From the NCBI GenBank assembly GCA_964522215.1, contig CAZFVR010000003.1, positions 68,561 through 132,560 of the forward strand: a stretch of DNA of 64,000 nucleotides. Reading direction: 5' to 3'. The stretch comes from CAG-390 sp964522215 (GTDB taxonomy: Bacteria > Bacillota > Clostridia > Oscillospirales > CAG-272). The notes below the pieces were generated by a model, which saw nothing but the letters and a program-made list of their open reading frames with translations, made no database searches and had not been told where the DNA came from. Positions 35,563 through 43,929 of the stretch are shown in pieces; within the stretch, counting starts at the first letter, position 1, and each line of letters starts with the position of its first letter. Position numbers and translations under genes: made by a program.

Positions 35563-38085
35563 ATGAAGCCAAAGCAAAAGGAACAAAAAAAGGACGGACG
35601 GACGGCGCCCCTCTCCTTTTTGAAAAAGAGCGGCAAAATGAGCGCCAGCGCGCAGGAACGCGCCAAAAGATACACGCCGGATCCCGACCGCGGCCTCAGC
35701 CCGGAGGAGGTGGCCGAGCGTACCGAGGCAGGGCTTTGCAATGTTTCGGTAGACAAGACCGGTAAATCCACAACGCAGATAATCCTATCCAATGTTTTTA
35801 CCTACTTTAATATGATCTTTTTCATTCTGGCGGCGATATTGCTGGTGGAAGGGTCATACAACAACCTGACGTTCCTTTGCGTTGTGTTTGTAAACACGAT
35901 CATAGGGACGATACAGGAGATAAAAGCCAAGCGCACGCTTGAGCGGCTGTCACTGATCTCCGCACCTGTCAGCAAGGTGATAAGGAACGGTAAGACCGAG
36001 GAGATAAGCAGTGATTCCCTGGTGCTTGACGATATAGTAATATTTGAGGCGGGCAATCAGATATGCGCCGATGCGATAGTTTGTGACGGCACGCTGACCG
36101 TTAACGAGTCACTGGTAACAGGTGAATCGGATGAGATAAAAAAAGTTGCGGGCAACACCCTGCTCTCCGGCAGTTTTGTGGTATCCGGTCGTTGCCGCGC
36201 ACGTCTTGACCGCGTGGGGCATGAATCCTTTGCCGCAAAGCTTACCCTTGATGCAAAAAAGATCAAAAAAAGACAGCAGCCCGGCATGATGCGCTCGCTG
36301 ACCTTGCTGATCAAGGTGATAGGCGTTATAATAATCCCGGTCGCCATATTTATGTTTATAAATCAAAAGAACGTAATAGGCATGACCACCAAGGAGAATA
36401 TAGAGAGCACTGCGGCATCGATCATAGGCATGATACCCGAGGGGCTTTATCTTTTGACGAGCGTTGCTCTTGCGGTAAGCGTTATGCGGCTTGCCAAAAA
36501 GAAGACCCTGGTGCATGACATGAAGTGCATTGAAACGTTGGCGCGTGTTGATGTCATCTGCGTTGATAAGACCGGTACGGTAACAGAGCCAGAGATGCAT
36601 GTAAAGCAGGTAATTCCCCTTGAGGATGACAGCCAAAGCGCCGCGGCAAGATGCCACTCGCTTATTCGCGACATGGTGCTAAATCAATCCCCCGACAATG
36701 CGACCATGCGCTCACTGCAGGAATTTTTTGATGACAAAAAGGACTACAGGCGCGCAGTTAGTGTAAAAAGCTTTTCATCCGAAACAAAATACAGTGCCGT
36801 AGCGTTTAGAGACACGGCATATCTGCTCGGCGCGCCGGAATTTATACTGCGCGATGAATATGATGAATTTCGCGAGGCGATAGAGGCGCATTCATCTGTC
36901 GGTGAGCGCGTTTTGCTGTTTGCCGAATACAGCTATGAGCGCGGCGGTGATGAGGATATATTCGCTGACGGCACACTGCGCGGAATAGTGATCCCGGAGG
37001 CGCTGATAACACTTGAAAACAGAGTTCGTCCGGAGGCGCGCGAGACATTTGAGTATTTTGCCAAGCAGGGAGTGGCGATAAAGGTCATATCGGGTGACAA
37101 CCCCGTGACAGTATCACGCGCGGCTATGACAGCGGGCATTCCCGATTCGGATAAGTTTATTGATGCCGGAATGCTTGATACGCCGGAAAAGATAGAGCGC
37201 GGCATACTTGAATACAATGTTTTTGGTCGTGTTACGCCGGAGCAAAAGCGGGCGTTCGTTCGTGCGCTTAAAAAGAACGGTCACACGGTTGCCATGACCG
37301 GTGACGGTGTTAATGATGTGCTGGCGCTGAAGGATGCCGATTGCAGTATAGCAATGGCCTCCGGCAGTGATGCGGCTGCAAATGTTTCCGACCTTGTTTT
37401 GCTTGATTCAAACTTCTCCTCAATGCCCTCGGTAGTGGCGGAGGGGCGGCGTGTTATAAACAATATAGAGCGCTCGGCATCGTTGTTTTTGGTGAAAAAT
37501 ATTTTTTCCTTTATACTTACCATGCTGGCGCTGATAAGCTCCTCGATGTATCCCTTTAAGCCCGCACAGCTCTCGCTGGTATCTGCGGTGATGATAGGTG
37601 TCCCCTCCTTTGTGCTTGCGCTTGAGCCAAACACCGATATCGTGCGCGGCAGATTTTTGCGGAACGTGCTTTTCCGCTCCTTCCCTGCCGCGCTTACCGC
37701 CGTAATACTGGTGGCGTGGTCACTGCTGTTTTCGACCGCGTTTGATATTTCCGGCGAGCTTACATCGACCGTTGCGTTTTATCTTTACTCCTTTGTAGCA
37801 TACATGATGCTCTACAAGGTCTGCCGACCGATGAACCTCCTGCACAAGCTGCTGTTCGGCTCGATGGGTGTGCTCTTCCTGCTTGCTGTGATAATAATTC
37901 CCGGCTGGTTTGACCTGGTCACACCAGACCGTGGTTGCGCGCTGATACTTGCGGCACTCGGGCTGCTTGCATTCCCGATAAATCGTGTGATAAGCAATAT
38001 ATTTGCAAACTTTGAGGGCTGGATCAGAATCATCAAGGATTTTATAAAGCGAGACATGGAGCGCACTGCGGAGAGCGACCGATAA
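35563..38085 (+). CDS. Cation-transporting P-type ATPase (CtpE-like)
   Basis: The 840-residue protein has an actuator domain with TGES, the membrane motif MIPEGLYLLTSVAL, the phosphorylation site DKTGTVT and the hinge MTGDGVNDVLALKDADCSIAM. Hydrophobic pairs near residues 80-120, 250-310 and six C-terminal helices give about ten membrane segments. The PEGL membrane motif, in place of the PEGLP of calcium pumps and the CPC of heavy-metal pumps, is found in the CtpE group, of which the mycobacterial member is linked to calcium uptake. The N-terminus is a basic, Gln/Lys-rich tail. It is monocistronic, with its own promoter and terminator. Confidence 0.88.
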   Translation: MKPKQKEQKKDGRTAPLSFLKKSGKMSASAQERAKRYTPDPDRGLSPEEVAERTEAGLCNVSVDKTGKSTTQIILSNVFTYFNMIFFILAAILLVEGSYNNLTFLCVVFVNTIIGTIQEIKAKRTLERLSLISAPVSKVIRNGKTEEISSDSLVLDDIVIFEAGNQICADAIVCDGTLTVNESLVTGESDEIKKVAGNTLLSGSFVVSGRCRARLDRVGHESFAAKLTLDAKKIKKRQQPGMMRSLTLLIKVIGVIIIPVAIFMFINQKNVIGMTTKENIESTAASIIGMIPEGLYLLTSVALAVSVMRLAKKKTLVHDMKCIETLARVDVICVDKTGTVTEPEMHVKQVIPLEDDSQSAAARCHSLIRDMVLNQSPDNATMRSLQEFFDDKKDYRRAVSVKSFSSETKYSAVAFRDTAYLLGAPEFILRDEYDEFREAIEAHSSVGERVLLFAEYSYERGGDEDIFADGTLRGIVIPEALITLENRVRPEARETFEYFAKQGVAIKVISGDNPVTVSRAAMTAGIPDSDKFIDAGMLDTPEKIERGILEYNVFGRVTPEQKRAFVRALKKNGHTVAMTGDGVNDVLALKDADCSIAMASGSDAAANVSDLVLLDSNFSSMPSVVAEGRRVINNIERSASLFLVKNIFSFILTMLALISSSMYPFKPAQLSLVSAVMIGVPSFVLALEPNTDIVRGRFLRNVLFRSFPAALTAVILVAWSLLFSTAFDISGELTSTVAFYLYSFVAYMMLYKVCRPMNLLHKLLFGSMGVLFLLAVIIIPGWFDLVTPDRGCALILAALGLLAFPINRVISNIFANFEGWIRIIKDFIKRDMERTAESDR

Positions 38086-38136
38086 CGGCCGGCGCAAAGT
38101 CTATTGCACATAAGACGCCCAATTAGCAAATACGAA

Positions 38137-38187
38137 CCCAACGCCCCCACCGTGTGAACGGTGGGGGCGTTGGGCCTCTTATTATTT
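38137..38187 (+). terminator. Terminator after the P-type ATPase gene
   Basis: A 17-bp perfect stem, CCCAACGCCCCCACCGT with loop GTGA, is followed by CCTCTTATTATTT. It faces the convergent flotillin gene. Confidence 0.85.
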
Positions 38188-38216
38188 AGACTTTAGACTT
38201 GTTTATGTTTGTGATC

Positions 38217-39665
38217 TTATTCTTTATCCAACGCATCGGATGCATTGTCTGCTGCAGCCTTCGAGGCACTGTCCCGGGCGGTACCAAGGTACTCCGGCAG
38301 CTTCATGCCCGCCATATCAAAAAGATCCGTCAGCGGAGGGACCGATCTGTAAAGACCGGAGATAAAGCCTGCTGTACTGCTCTTGCCGTCACCGCCCGAC
38401 TGGCCGTTATCCCATACGGTGACCTTATCGATCTTAAGGTTGCTGATCGCATCTACCTGGATGCGGGTGAGTTCCTCAAGCTTATCGGTTACCATAAGCC
38501 TTATAGCCGCGTTGGCATCGCCGCCGGCGGCGTTTATGATCCGGGAAAGACCCTCGGCCTGCTTTATAAGTATCTCTCTTGCACCTGCGGCCTCGGCCTG
38601 CATCTTCATGAGTATGGCATCCGCCTCGCCTCTTGCCTTGCGTCGCAGCTGTTCGGCCTCCGCCTCCGCCTTAAGCTCGGCTTCCTTTTTGGCTATCTCG
38701 GCGCGAACAAGAACGTCCGCCTCGAGTCTTGCTTTTTCAAGGGATGCACGCGCGCTTTCGGCATCGCGCTGTGCGGCATAGGATTCTTCAAGTGCCTTTG
38801 CAGCTTGAATATTTTCGGCTGCCACTGCGCGCTTATTGGCCTCGGCTTCCCTTTCGCGGCGGGTAGCATCAGATTCGGCTATCTTGGCCTTTGCCTCGTT
38901 CTCACCGGCGATAGCCTCGGAATTTGCACGGGAGACGTTTATTCTTTGATCCTTTTCTGCGGCAGATGCACCTATAGCACCGTTTCTGTCCGCCTCGGCA
39001 ACCGAGATCTTTGCATCGTTGATAGCTTTTGCGGCTGCTTCCTTACCCAGGGCGGCGATATATCCGCTCTCGTCATCGATATCCGTTACGTTAACGTTGA
39101 TAAGGCGAAGACCTATCTTTTTAAGCTCTGTTTCTACGTTGCCGGATACGGCATCAAGGAATTTATCACGGTCGGTATTGATCTCCTCAATATCCATCGT
39201 GGCAATTACAAGACGAAGCTGACCAAAGATTATATCCTTTGCAAGCTCCTGTATCTCCGCAAGCTTCAGCCCCAGCAAACGCTCGGCGGCGTTTTGCATC
39301 ACGCCTACCTCGGTGGAGATACCAACGGTAAAGCGAGACGGAACATCAACACGTATGTTTTGGTGCGACAGTGCATTTGTAAGATCCACCGGGATTGACA
39401 GCGGGGTAAGATCAAGGTAATCATAGGACTGTACTATCGGAACGATAAACGCCGCGCCGCCGTGTATGCACTTGGCGGAGCGCTGTGTGCCGTCACGATT
39501 GGTGCCAACCTTACCATATATGACCATTATCTTATCCGAGGGACATTTTTTATACCTCGAAGCAAATACGACGATAAAGGCAAACAGGACAATGGCGATA
39601 GCAAAAACTATCATTGGTACGGTGGCGGAGAGCCCACCGGCCAGGAGAGGTACGAGATGTGTCAT
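38217..39665 (-). CDS. Flotillin-like SPFH protein
   Basis: The 482-residue protein starts at the ATG at 39665, eight bases after AAAGGA. It has an N-terminal membrane segment (about residues 12-34), an SPFH domain with SDKIMVIYGKVG and FIVPIVQSYDYLDLTPLSIPVDL, and a long Ala/Glu coiled coil (about residues 195-370) with many EAxAK-type repeats. It ends in a Gly/Ser-rich and acidic tail. It matches the YuaG/FloT group, which forms membrane microdomain scaffolds. It is last in an operon with a membrane protein and an NfeD-like protein, the usual flotillin partner. Confidence 0.92.
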   Translation of the reverse strand: MTHLVPLLAGGLSATVPMIVFAIAIVLFAFIVVFASRYKKCPSDKIMVIYGKVGTNRDGTQRSAKCIHGGAAFIVPIVQSYDYLDLTPLSIPVDLTNALSHQNIRVDVPSRFTVGISTEVGVMQNAAERLLGLKLAEIQELAKDIIFGQLRLVIATMDIEEINTDRDKFLDAVSGNVETELKKIGLRLINVNVTDIDDESGYIAALGKEAAAKAINDAKISVAEADRNGAIGASAAEKDQRINVSRANSEAIAGENEAKAKIAESDATRREREAEANKRAVAAENIQAAKALEESYAAQRDAESARASLEKARLEADVLVRAEIAKKEAELKAEAEAEQLRRKARGEADAILMKMQAEAAGAREILIKQAEGLSRIINAAGGDANAAIRLMVTDKLEELTRIQVDAISNLKIDKVTVWDNGQSGGDGKSSTAGFISGLYRSVPPLTDLFDMAGMKLPEYLGTARDSASKAAADNASDALDKE

Positions 39666-39743
39666 TTGATAGATCCTTTCTGATTTGATTGATTGTTTGT
39701 AATACAATGTATTATCATTTTGATCCGGTAACCGCAGGAGAGC

Positions 39744-40511
39744 TTATTCGATGGGATATTCAATGCCTTGCTGCTCGCCTGCACGGGATATGCGCGTGCC
39801 TATCTCATCGATATACAAGTCAGCATCAGCGGCGGCAAGGACCGGTAGATCCGCGGCTGTTGTGCCGTCGGTGCGGGTGAGTATTATATGGCGGTATTTT
39901 GTTTTGCCGACATATACCTTGTCGCTTGCCTCGGTATCCTCGTATCTAACGCCGGAAAGTGATGTATAGGGCAGCTCGATAAAAGACTCTCGCATACTGC
40001 CATCGGTAATATCAACATATCTCTCACCGATGCAGATCGATGCGGGCTTTAGCATAAAGCCGGAGAGTGAATAAACAGAGGAGCGCTCTCGCCCGTCCCC
40101 ACCGCGCTTAAAGAGCGCGTGCTCATCATCAAAAAAGTATGTACCGAAAAATATCGGCTCTGTATGGTGGGCGGAAGAATGATCACCGTAGCGTTGTTCG
40201 TTTTTATAGCGCCGCACATCTGTCTTTACAAATTTCTCATTAAAGCTCCCCTCAAAAGCCTCGCAGAGAGATGCGGCGTTCTCATCTATCTCCGAATCCT
40301 TTATCCTGACCGCCGAGATGGTAGTGGCAAGGATCACACCAACAACGAGCAACGGTAGACCTATCATCATCATAAGCCCCTGCGGCAAGCCGTGTGTGCC
40401 GGCTAAAAAAACGACCATGATAAAGCCGATGGCGATAAGCGCGGCTGCAATGACGATGGGATAGACTTTATTTACCTGCTCAAAATACTTTTTATTGCGA
40501 CGATAGTTCAT
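39744..40511 (-). CDS. Membrane protein of the flotillin operon
   Basis: I do not recognise a family for this 255-residue protein. Two membrane helices (about residues 17-37 and 43-67) are followed by a soluble domain of about 190 residues, predicted cytoplasmic or outside depending on topology. That domain contains IFFGTYFFDDE, SGFMLKPASICIGERYVDITDGSMRESFIELPY and a C-terminal RHIILTRTDGTTAADLPV, reminiscent of a PH-like beta domain. It lies 78 bases before flotillin and downstream of the MITE-like insertion. Confidence 0.75.
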   Translation of the reverse strand: MNYRRNKKYFEQVNKVYPIVIAAALIAIGFIMVVFLAGTHGLPQGLMMMIGLPLLVVGVILATTISAVRIKDSEIDENAASLCEAFEGSFNEKFVKTDVRRYKNEQRYGDHSSAHHTEPIFFGTYFFDDEHALFKRGGDGRERSSVYSLSGFMLKPASICIGERYVDITDGSMRESFIELPYTSLSGVRYEDTEASDKVYVGKTKYRHIILTRTDGTTAADLPVLAAADADLYIDEIGTRISRAGEQQGIEYPIE

Positions 40512-40566
40512 GCTTTGTGATTCCTCTAAGTTACTCGGTCTCCTTGCGGATAGCTTTTATTTGTAG

Positions 40567-40740
40567 TAAGGCAACACCGCGCAATTCACGGCCGGAGCTT
40601 TTTCGTCCACTTGCTTACATAAGATCTATATTTCACAATTTTCCTTAGCGCAGGATAAGCTACGCGCGCAAAAAATTGTATCATCTGACGAATTTTCTGA
40701 CGGCACAATTGAACGAAAAGATTTGTGCGGTGGTGCCTTA
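40567..40740. mobile_element. MITE-like element, 174 bp
   Basis: Terminal inverted repeats begin TAAGGCA-ACACCGC on the left and end GCGGTGGTGCCTTA on the right; extended to 21 bases they differ at three positions. Between them is AT-rich sequence without an open frame. It separates two genes of the flotillin operon. No clear target duplication was seen. Size and ends fit a non-autonomous transposon derivative; no transposase is in the window. Confidence 0.7.
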
Positions 40741-40751
40741 AATTTCTTATT

Positions 40752-41357
40752 TTATTTCTTTGCGTTGCCGTCCAGCGGCTCGACCACCAAAACATCGCCG
40801 TCTCCTACGGCAACGACTCTTACATATCGGCCTGTAGCCAATGCTTCACTGTTTGCGGTGATAGCACTGTACTCGCAAAACTTTTCCTGAAGGGTGATGG
40901 TCACCTTGCCGGAACCCTGCCCTGCGGCGGGGATGGGTATGTATATCTGCGCCACCTTACCGACGGCGTTTGAGATATCTATGTTGCCCGACGACTGCAA
41001 ACGCAGAATGCCGCGCATTAAAAATGCGATGCCGACGAGCGTTGCAATACCCGCCGCGACCGAAATGAGCACCGCCGCCCAATCGGGAAGCGAGGTCTCA
41101 AGCAGACCGACGCCGAGCCAGCCTGTGATGCAGAGCATTGAAAGTATACCGCGCACCGAGAAAAGCGTAAGGCCGTCATCGATCGATGCGGCATCTATAT
41201 CGGTATCCGGTATACCGTCGCCGTCAAGATCTATGCCGTCGTCCCCGATACCGATGAGTTGAAGCACCGTTTGGATGATGAGCAATGCCGTTGACGGTAT
41301 GGCTATCAGTGCAAATATCTGCTGAACCAGTTCAAGTCCGTTCCACCAGTTTATCAT
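40752..41357 (-). CDS. NfeD-like membrane protein with acidic DxDGDG loop
   Basis: The 201-residue protein has three membrane helices (about residues 12-34, 67-85 and 90-113) and a C-terminal beta-rich OB-like domain (about residues 125-195, VGKVAQIYIPIPAAGQGSG and GRYVRVVAVGDGDVLVVEP). That is the short NfeD/YuaF layout. Between helices 1 and 2 lies an acidic loop DLDGDGIPDTDID, like a calcium-binding DxDxDG motif. NfeD proteins accompany flotillins and probably help assemble the scaffold. It is second in the operon, 49 bases after the DUF1836 gene. Confidence 0.85.
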   Translation of the reverse strand: MINWWNGLELVQQIFALIAIPSTALLIIQTVLQLIGIGDDGIDLDGDGIPDTDIDAASIDDGLTLFSVRGILSMLCITGWLGVGLLETSLPDWAAVLISVAAGIATLVGIAFLMRGILRLQSSGNIDISNAVGKVAQIYIPIPAAGQGSGKVTITLQEKFCEYSAITANSEALATGRYVRVVAVGDGDVLVVEPLDGNAKK

Positions 41358-41406
41358 AACAATAGATTCCTTTCAGTATAGTTTATATAGGTCGCGCAAC
41401 TGCGGC

Positions 41407-41991
41407 TCAGGCTTTCATCAAACGATCGACCATTGCATCCGACCCGGATTTAATAATAGATGCATAATACGCGATCACGATTATCTCAAGCGCTGAGTTG
41501 AGGCGACGGCGCGCGCCGCCGATCTTTTCCTCATAATCGGATGTGACCCTTGCAATGCACTCACGAAGCGTAGTCTCGTCCGTTTCGCCGCCAAAGATCA
41601 TAAGTTCGTCAAGTATACGGCAGATGTAATCATAGAGCCGTGAATCTCTGATGATGTCGTCCGAACGGTCATATACACGCCCGTTGATGTATGATATTAA
41701 AAAAGCTATCTTATCAAGCTGCATGCAGGAGCGGAGCATATTTATTATCAGGATATGCGCCAGCTGATCGATATCATACTTTTTAAGTTTTGCGTTGGCC
41801 ACCCAGCCGCGTTTGGTCCAGTTTTGCAGTGTAGACCCGTCAATGCCGGATATCTCCCTGATCTGCGACAGCATTATGCCATCCTGAATGTAAAATATCT
41901 TCTTCAAAAAATCCATTCCGGTAACATTCCCCATCGCTTCGCGGCGGAGCACGGTTCCGGGAATGTACACATCATTGATCTGAAGATTCAT
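41407..41991 (-). CDS. DUF1836 helix-turn-helix regulator
   Basis: The 194-residue protein has the DUF1836 pattern: a MerR-like helix-turn-helix near residues 38-85 (MLSQIREISGIDGSTLQNWTKRGW, then KKYDIDQLAHILIINMLR), followed by an alpha-helical C-terminal part with YDYICRIL. DUF1836 proteins are uncharacterised Firmicutes regulators. It is first in the flotillin operon and driven by a perfect promoter at 42029-42057, so autoregulation of the operon is plausible. Confidence 0.84.
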   Translation of the reverse strand: MNLQINDVYIPGTVLRREAMGNVTGMDFLKKIFYIQDGIMLSQIREISGIDGSTLQNWTKRGWVANAKLKKYDIDQLAHILIINMLRSCMQLDKIAFLISYINGRVYDRSDDIIRDSRLYDYICRILDELMIFGGETDETTLRECIARVTSDYEEKIGGARRRLNSALEIIVIAYYASIIKSGSDAMVDRLMKA

Positions 41992-42028
41992 TTCTTTCCT
42001 CCTTATTCATCCGTCTTGCGATGATTTT

Positions 42029-42057
42029 ATTATATCACGCAGTCATTGGATTGTCAA
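42029..42057 (-). promoter_or_regulatory. Consensus sigma-A promoter of the flotillin operon
   Basis: On the minus strand there is TTGACA (42052-42057), a 17-bp spacer and TATAAT (42029-42034). AAGGAGGA precedes the first ATG. Confidence 0.88.
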
Positions 42058-42112
42058 TATTCGAGCATAATTTTTTTGTTCTTTTATAGGATTTATGGTC
42101 GGCAGCAATGCA

Positions 42113-42775
42113 TCACATACCCAAGGCAGCCGGCAGCTCGCTGATATCCGCAAGTTCAAGATCTGCCGTGTATCCCTCGCCGGCGGGTGTATATTTTGCA
42201 AAAAAGCCTTGATGCACACGCACCGTCATCATGCCGCACTCATGCGCGGGCTTTATATCGTTATCCGCTCTGTCACCCACCATCACGGCTTCCCCGGCGG
42301 TGCAGCCCGCCGCATCGAGCGCTGCAAGGAATATATCCGGCGCAGGCTTTTCCATACCGCACTCGGCGCTTGCCATTATAACTGATATATTATCTTCAAG
42401 CCCAAAGCGGTGCAGACGTTCGGCTGCGCCCGGCAGTTGATTTGCAATGATGCCGAGCTTATATTTTTTTGCAAGGCGAGAGAGGACCTCGGCCGCCGCG
42501 GGATAAGGGCGCTCTCCCTCCGCAGTGTACGGGATATGCTCGACCCCTATGCTCTCGCAGGTGCGGCCTATCGGCGAATGCCCCGCCGCGCCGAATGCCT
42601 CGGCTCTCATCATAAATTCATCAAGTGTCAGGTATACCCCGTGCTCTGCCGCACGCGCTATGGCGATCTCGGCGCGGCGACAATGCTCACCATACTCATC
42701 CACCAATGTGTATCCCATATCAAAAAAGATCCATTTTGCCTGCTTAAGCTTCTCGCAAGCTTGATTCATATCCAT
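42113..42775 (-). CDS. HAD-superfamily hydrolase
   Basis: The 220-residue protein starts at the ATG at 42775 (MDMNQACEKLK); the upstream frame is unlike the family. Motif I is FFDMGYTLVDE, with Met and Tyr where DxDGT is usual, so the nucleophile Asp is kept and the second Asp of DxD is replaced by Gly. Motif II is IIANQLP, motif III KPAPDIF and motif IV VGDRADNDI. The cap is helical. Enzymes of the YjjG type are nucleotide phosphatases. The altered motif I may reduce activity or shift it. Confidence 0.82.
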   Translation of the reverse strand: MDMNQACEKLKQAKWIFFDMGYTLVDEYGEHCRRAEIAIARAAEHGVYLTLDEFMMRAEAFGAAGHSPIGRTCESIGVEHIPYTAEGERPYPAAAEVLSRLAKKYKLGIIANQLPGAAERLHRFGLEDNISVIMASAECGMEKPAPDIFLAALDAAGCTAGEAVMVGDRADNDIKPAHECGMMTVRVHQGFFAKYTPAGEGYTADLELADISELPAALGM

Positions 42776-42960
42776 TTTCAAATTCTCGCTAACGATTTTT
42801 TTGTTTTTTGGCGCGATCGCCGTTATTGTTCGGTCATACCGCTCTGATGCAGCAGCGCCTGCTCGGCTGTGATACTGCGGCATCCACTGTGTATATTTTA
42901 TCATATTCGGCGCGATATTGCAATGACCGTGACGAAAAAACTGAGGGTATATTTATAATT

Positions 42961-43566
42961 ATGAAGATAAGTTTTTTTAAGATAGGAGCGCTCCCCGCCG
43001 CGCTTATTGCGATAATGCTTATATTTCAGCCGCCGGACATTGCCCTACCCTCTCTTGCGGCGGCGGTGATACACGAATGCGGGCATCTTTTTGCGTCGCG
43101 TGCCCTGGGGATAGGCTTGCATTCGCTTGAAATAGGTCCGCTCGGCGCTACGATAAAAACGCACGGCGCACTGATATCATACGGCAGAGAGTGGACTCTT
43201 TGCGCGGCGGGACCCGGCGCCAATCTTGTATCCGCCGCGCTGACATATCTGCTGTTTGCCGACACCGCGGAATTCAGCTCTCACGGTACGGCATTTAATT
43301 TTTTTGCCGTGTCGCTATCTCTGGCCGCTCTAAATCTTTTGCCGATCGACGGCTTTGACGGCGGGAGGATGCTGGCGGCTACCGTATGCCGCGCACTTGG
43401 TCCGCGCGTCTCCGCCGCCATGGTGGATGTTGGAACGCTCCTGTCCCTTTTGATGCTTTGGGGGCTTTCGGTATATCTTTTGCTTTGCCACGGCTCATCC
43501 CTCTCGCTTTTTGTTTTTTCCGCCTCTGTATTTTGCCGTGTGTTTTTGGAGGGGGACAGGGGATAG
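42961..43566 (+). CDS. M50 site-2 protease, SpoIVFB-like
   Basis: The 201-residue membrane protein has about five or six helices. The zinc motif HECGH lies at residues 38-42 (AAVIHECGHLFASR) and the third ligand in LLPIDGFDGGRML, in the order expected for site-2 proteases. SpoIVFB, a short member, cleaves pro-sigma-K in sporulation; other members cut anti-sigma factors. No SpoIVFA-like partner is adjacent, so the sporulation role is an inference from size and from the spore-forming context. The ribosome site (GAGGG) is rather far from the ATG. Confidence 0.85.
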   Translation: MKISFFKIGALPAALIAIMLIFQPPDIALPSLAAAVIHECGHLFASRALGIGLHSLEIGPLGATIKTHGALISYGREWTLCAAGPGANLVSAALTYLLFADTAEFSSHGTAFNFFAVSLSLAALNLLPIDGFDGGRMLAATVCRALGPRVSAAMVDVGTLLSLLMLWGLSVYLLLCHGSSLSLFVFSASVFCRVFLEGDRG

Positions 43567-43729
43567 ATCGATCGCGCGGCCGCAGACTGCGGGGATGAGG
43601 ACGACAGAGATTTTTTGAGGATTTAAGAGTTATTTTGAGAAATACCTGCCTTTTTTTGAGTTTTTGCGAGCATTCGGGCGCAGATTTTGATTTTTTTCGA
43701 TTTTTGGGCAACTTTTTTATCAAATACTA

Positions 43730-43758
43730 TTGCAAAAGCACGCATTATCTGCTACAAT
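43730..43758 (+). promoter_or_regulatory. Sigma-A promoter of potABCD
   Basis: TTGCAA (43730-43735), a 17-bp spacer and TACAAT (43753-43758). Confidence 0.75.
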
Positions 43759-43799
43759 ATGAGCGGAAAACGAGGTACGCAGGTACACACGGCTTTTTT

Positions 43800-43874
43800 A
43801 CAAACCGCCGGGCATAAGTTTGCTGCCGATGGCAGAACCTATTTTATGTTCCGTGCGGTTTGTATTGCTTTTTT
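43800..43874 (+). promoter_or_regulatory. Terminator-like hairpin in the potABCD leader
   Basis: ACAAACCGC (43800-43808) pairs with GCGGTTTGT (43855-43863). The loop contains an inner CTGCC-GAT-GGCAG hairpin, and ATTGCTTTTTT follows. This placement, between promoter and start codon, fits an attenuator. No known riboswitch family was recognised. Confidence 0.5.
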
Positions 43875-43929
43875 CCGTTGTGTGACATAGACCCGTTCCG
43901 GATTTTTTATACCAAAGGAAAGTATCGGA

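Larger units (their letters stand above)
43567..43929 (+). other. Gene-free region with promoter and structured leader of potABCD
   Basis: The first 150 bases are T-rich and show only a weak CCGCA/TGCGG hairpin (43580-43592). The promoter at 43730-43758 follows, then a leader of about 165 bases with the hairpin described at 43800-43874, and finally AAAGGAAAG before the potA ATG. Confidence 0.7.

Noticed and set aside
38199..39398. 399-residue open frame on the plus strand opposite flotillin
   Set aside because: It is a shadow of the GC-periodic flotillin frame; no ribosome site or recognisable domain, and the minus-strand gene is clear.
40586..40795. 69-residue open frame inside the MITE-like element
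   Set aside because: It is short, has no ribosome site, and overlaps the inverted repeat and the end of the NfeD-like gene.
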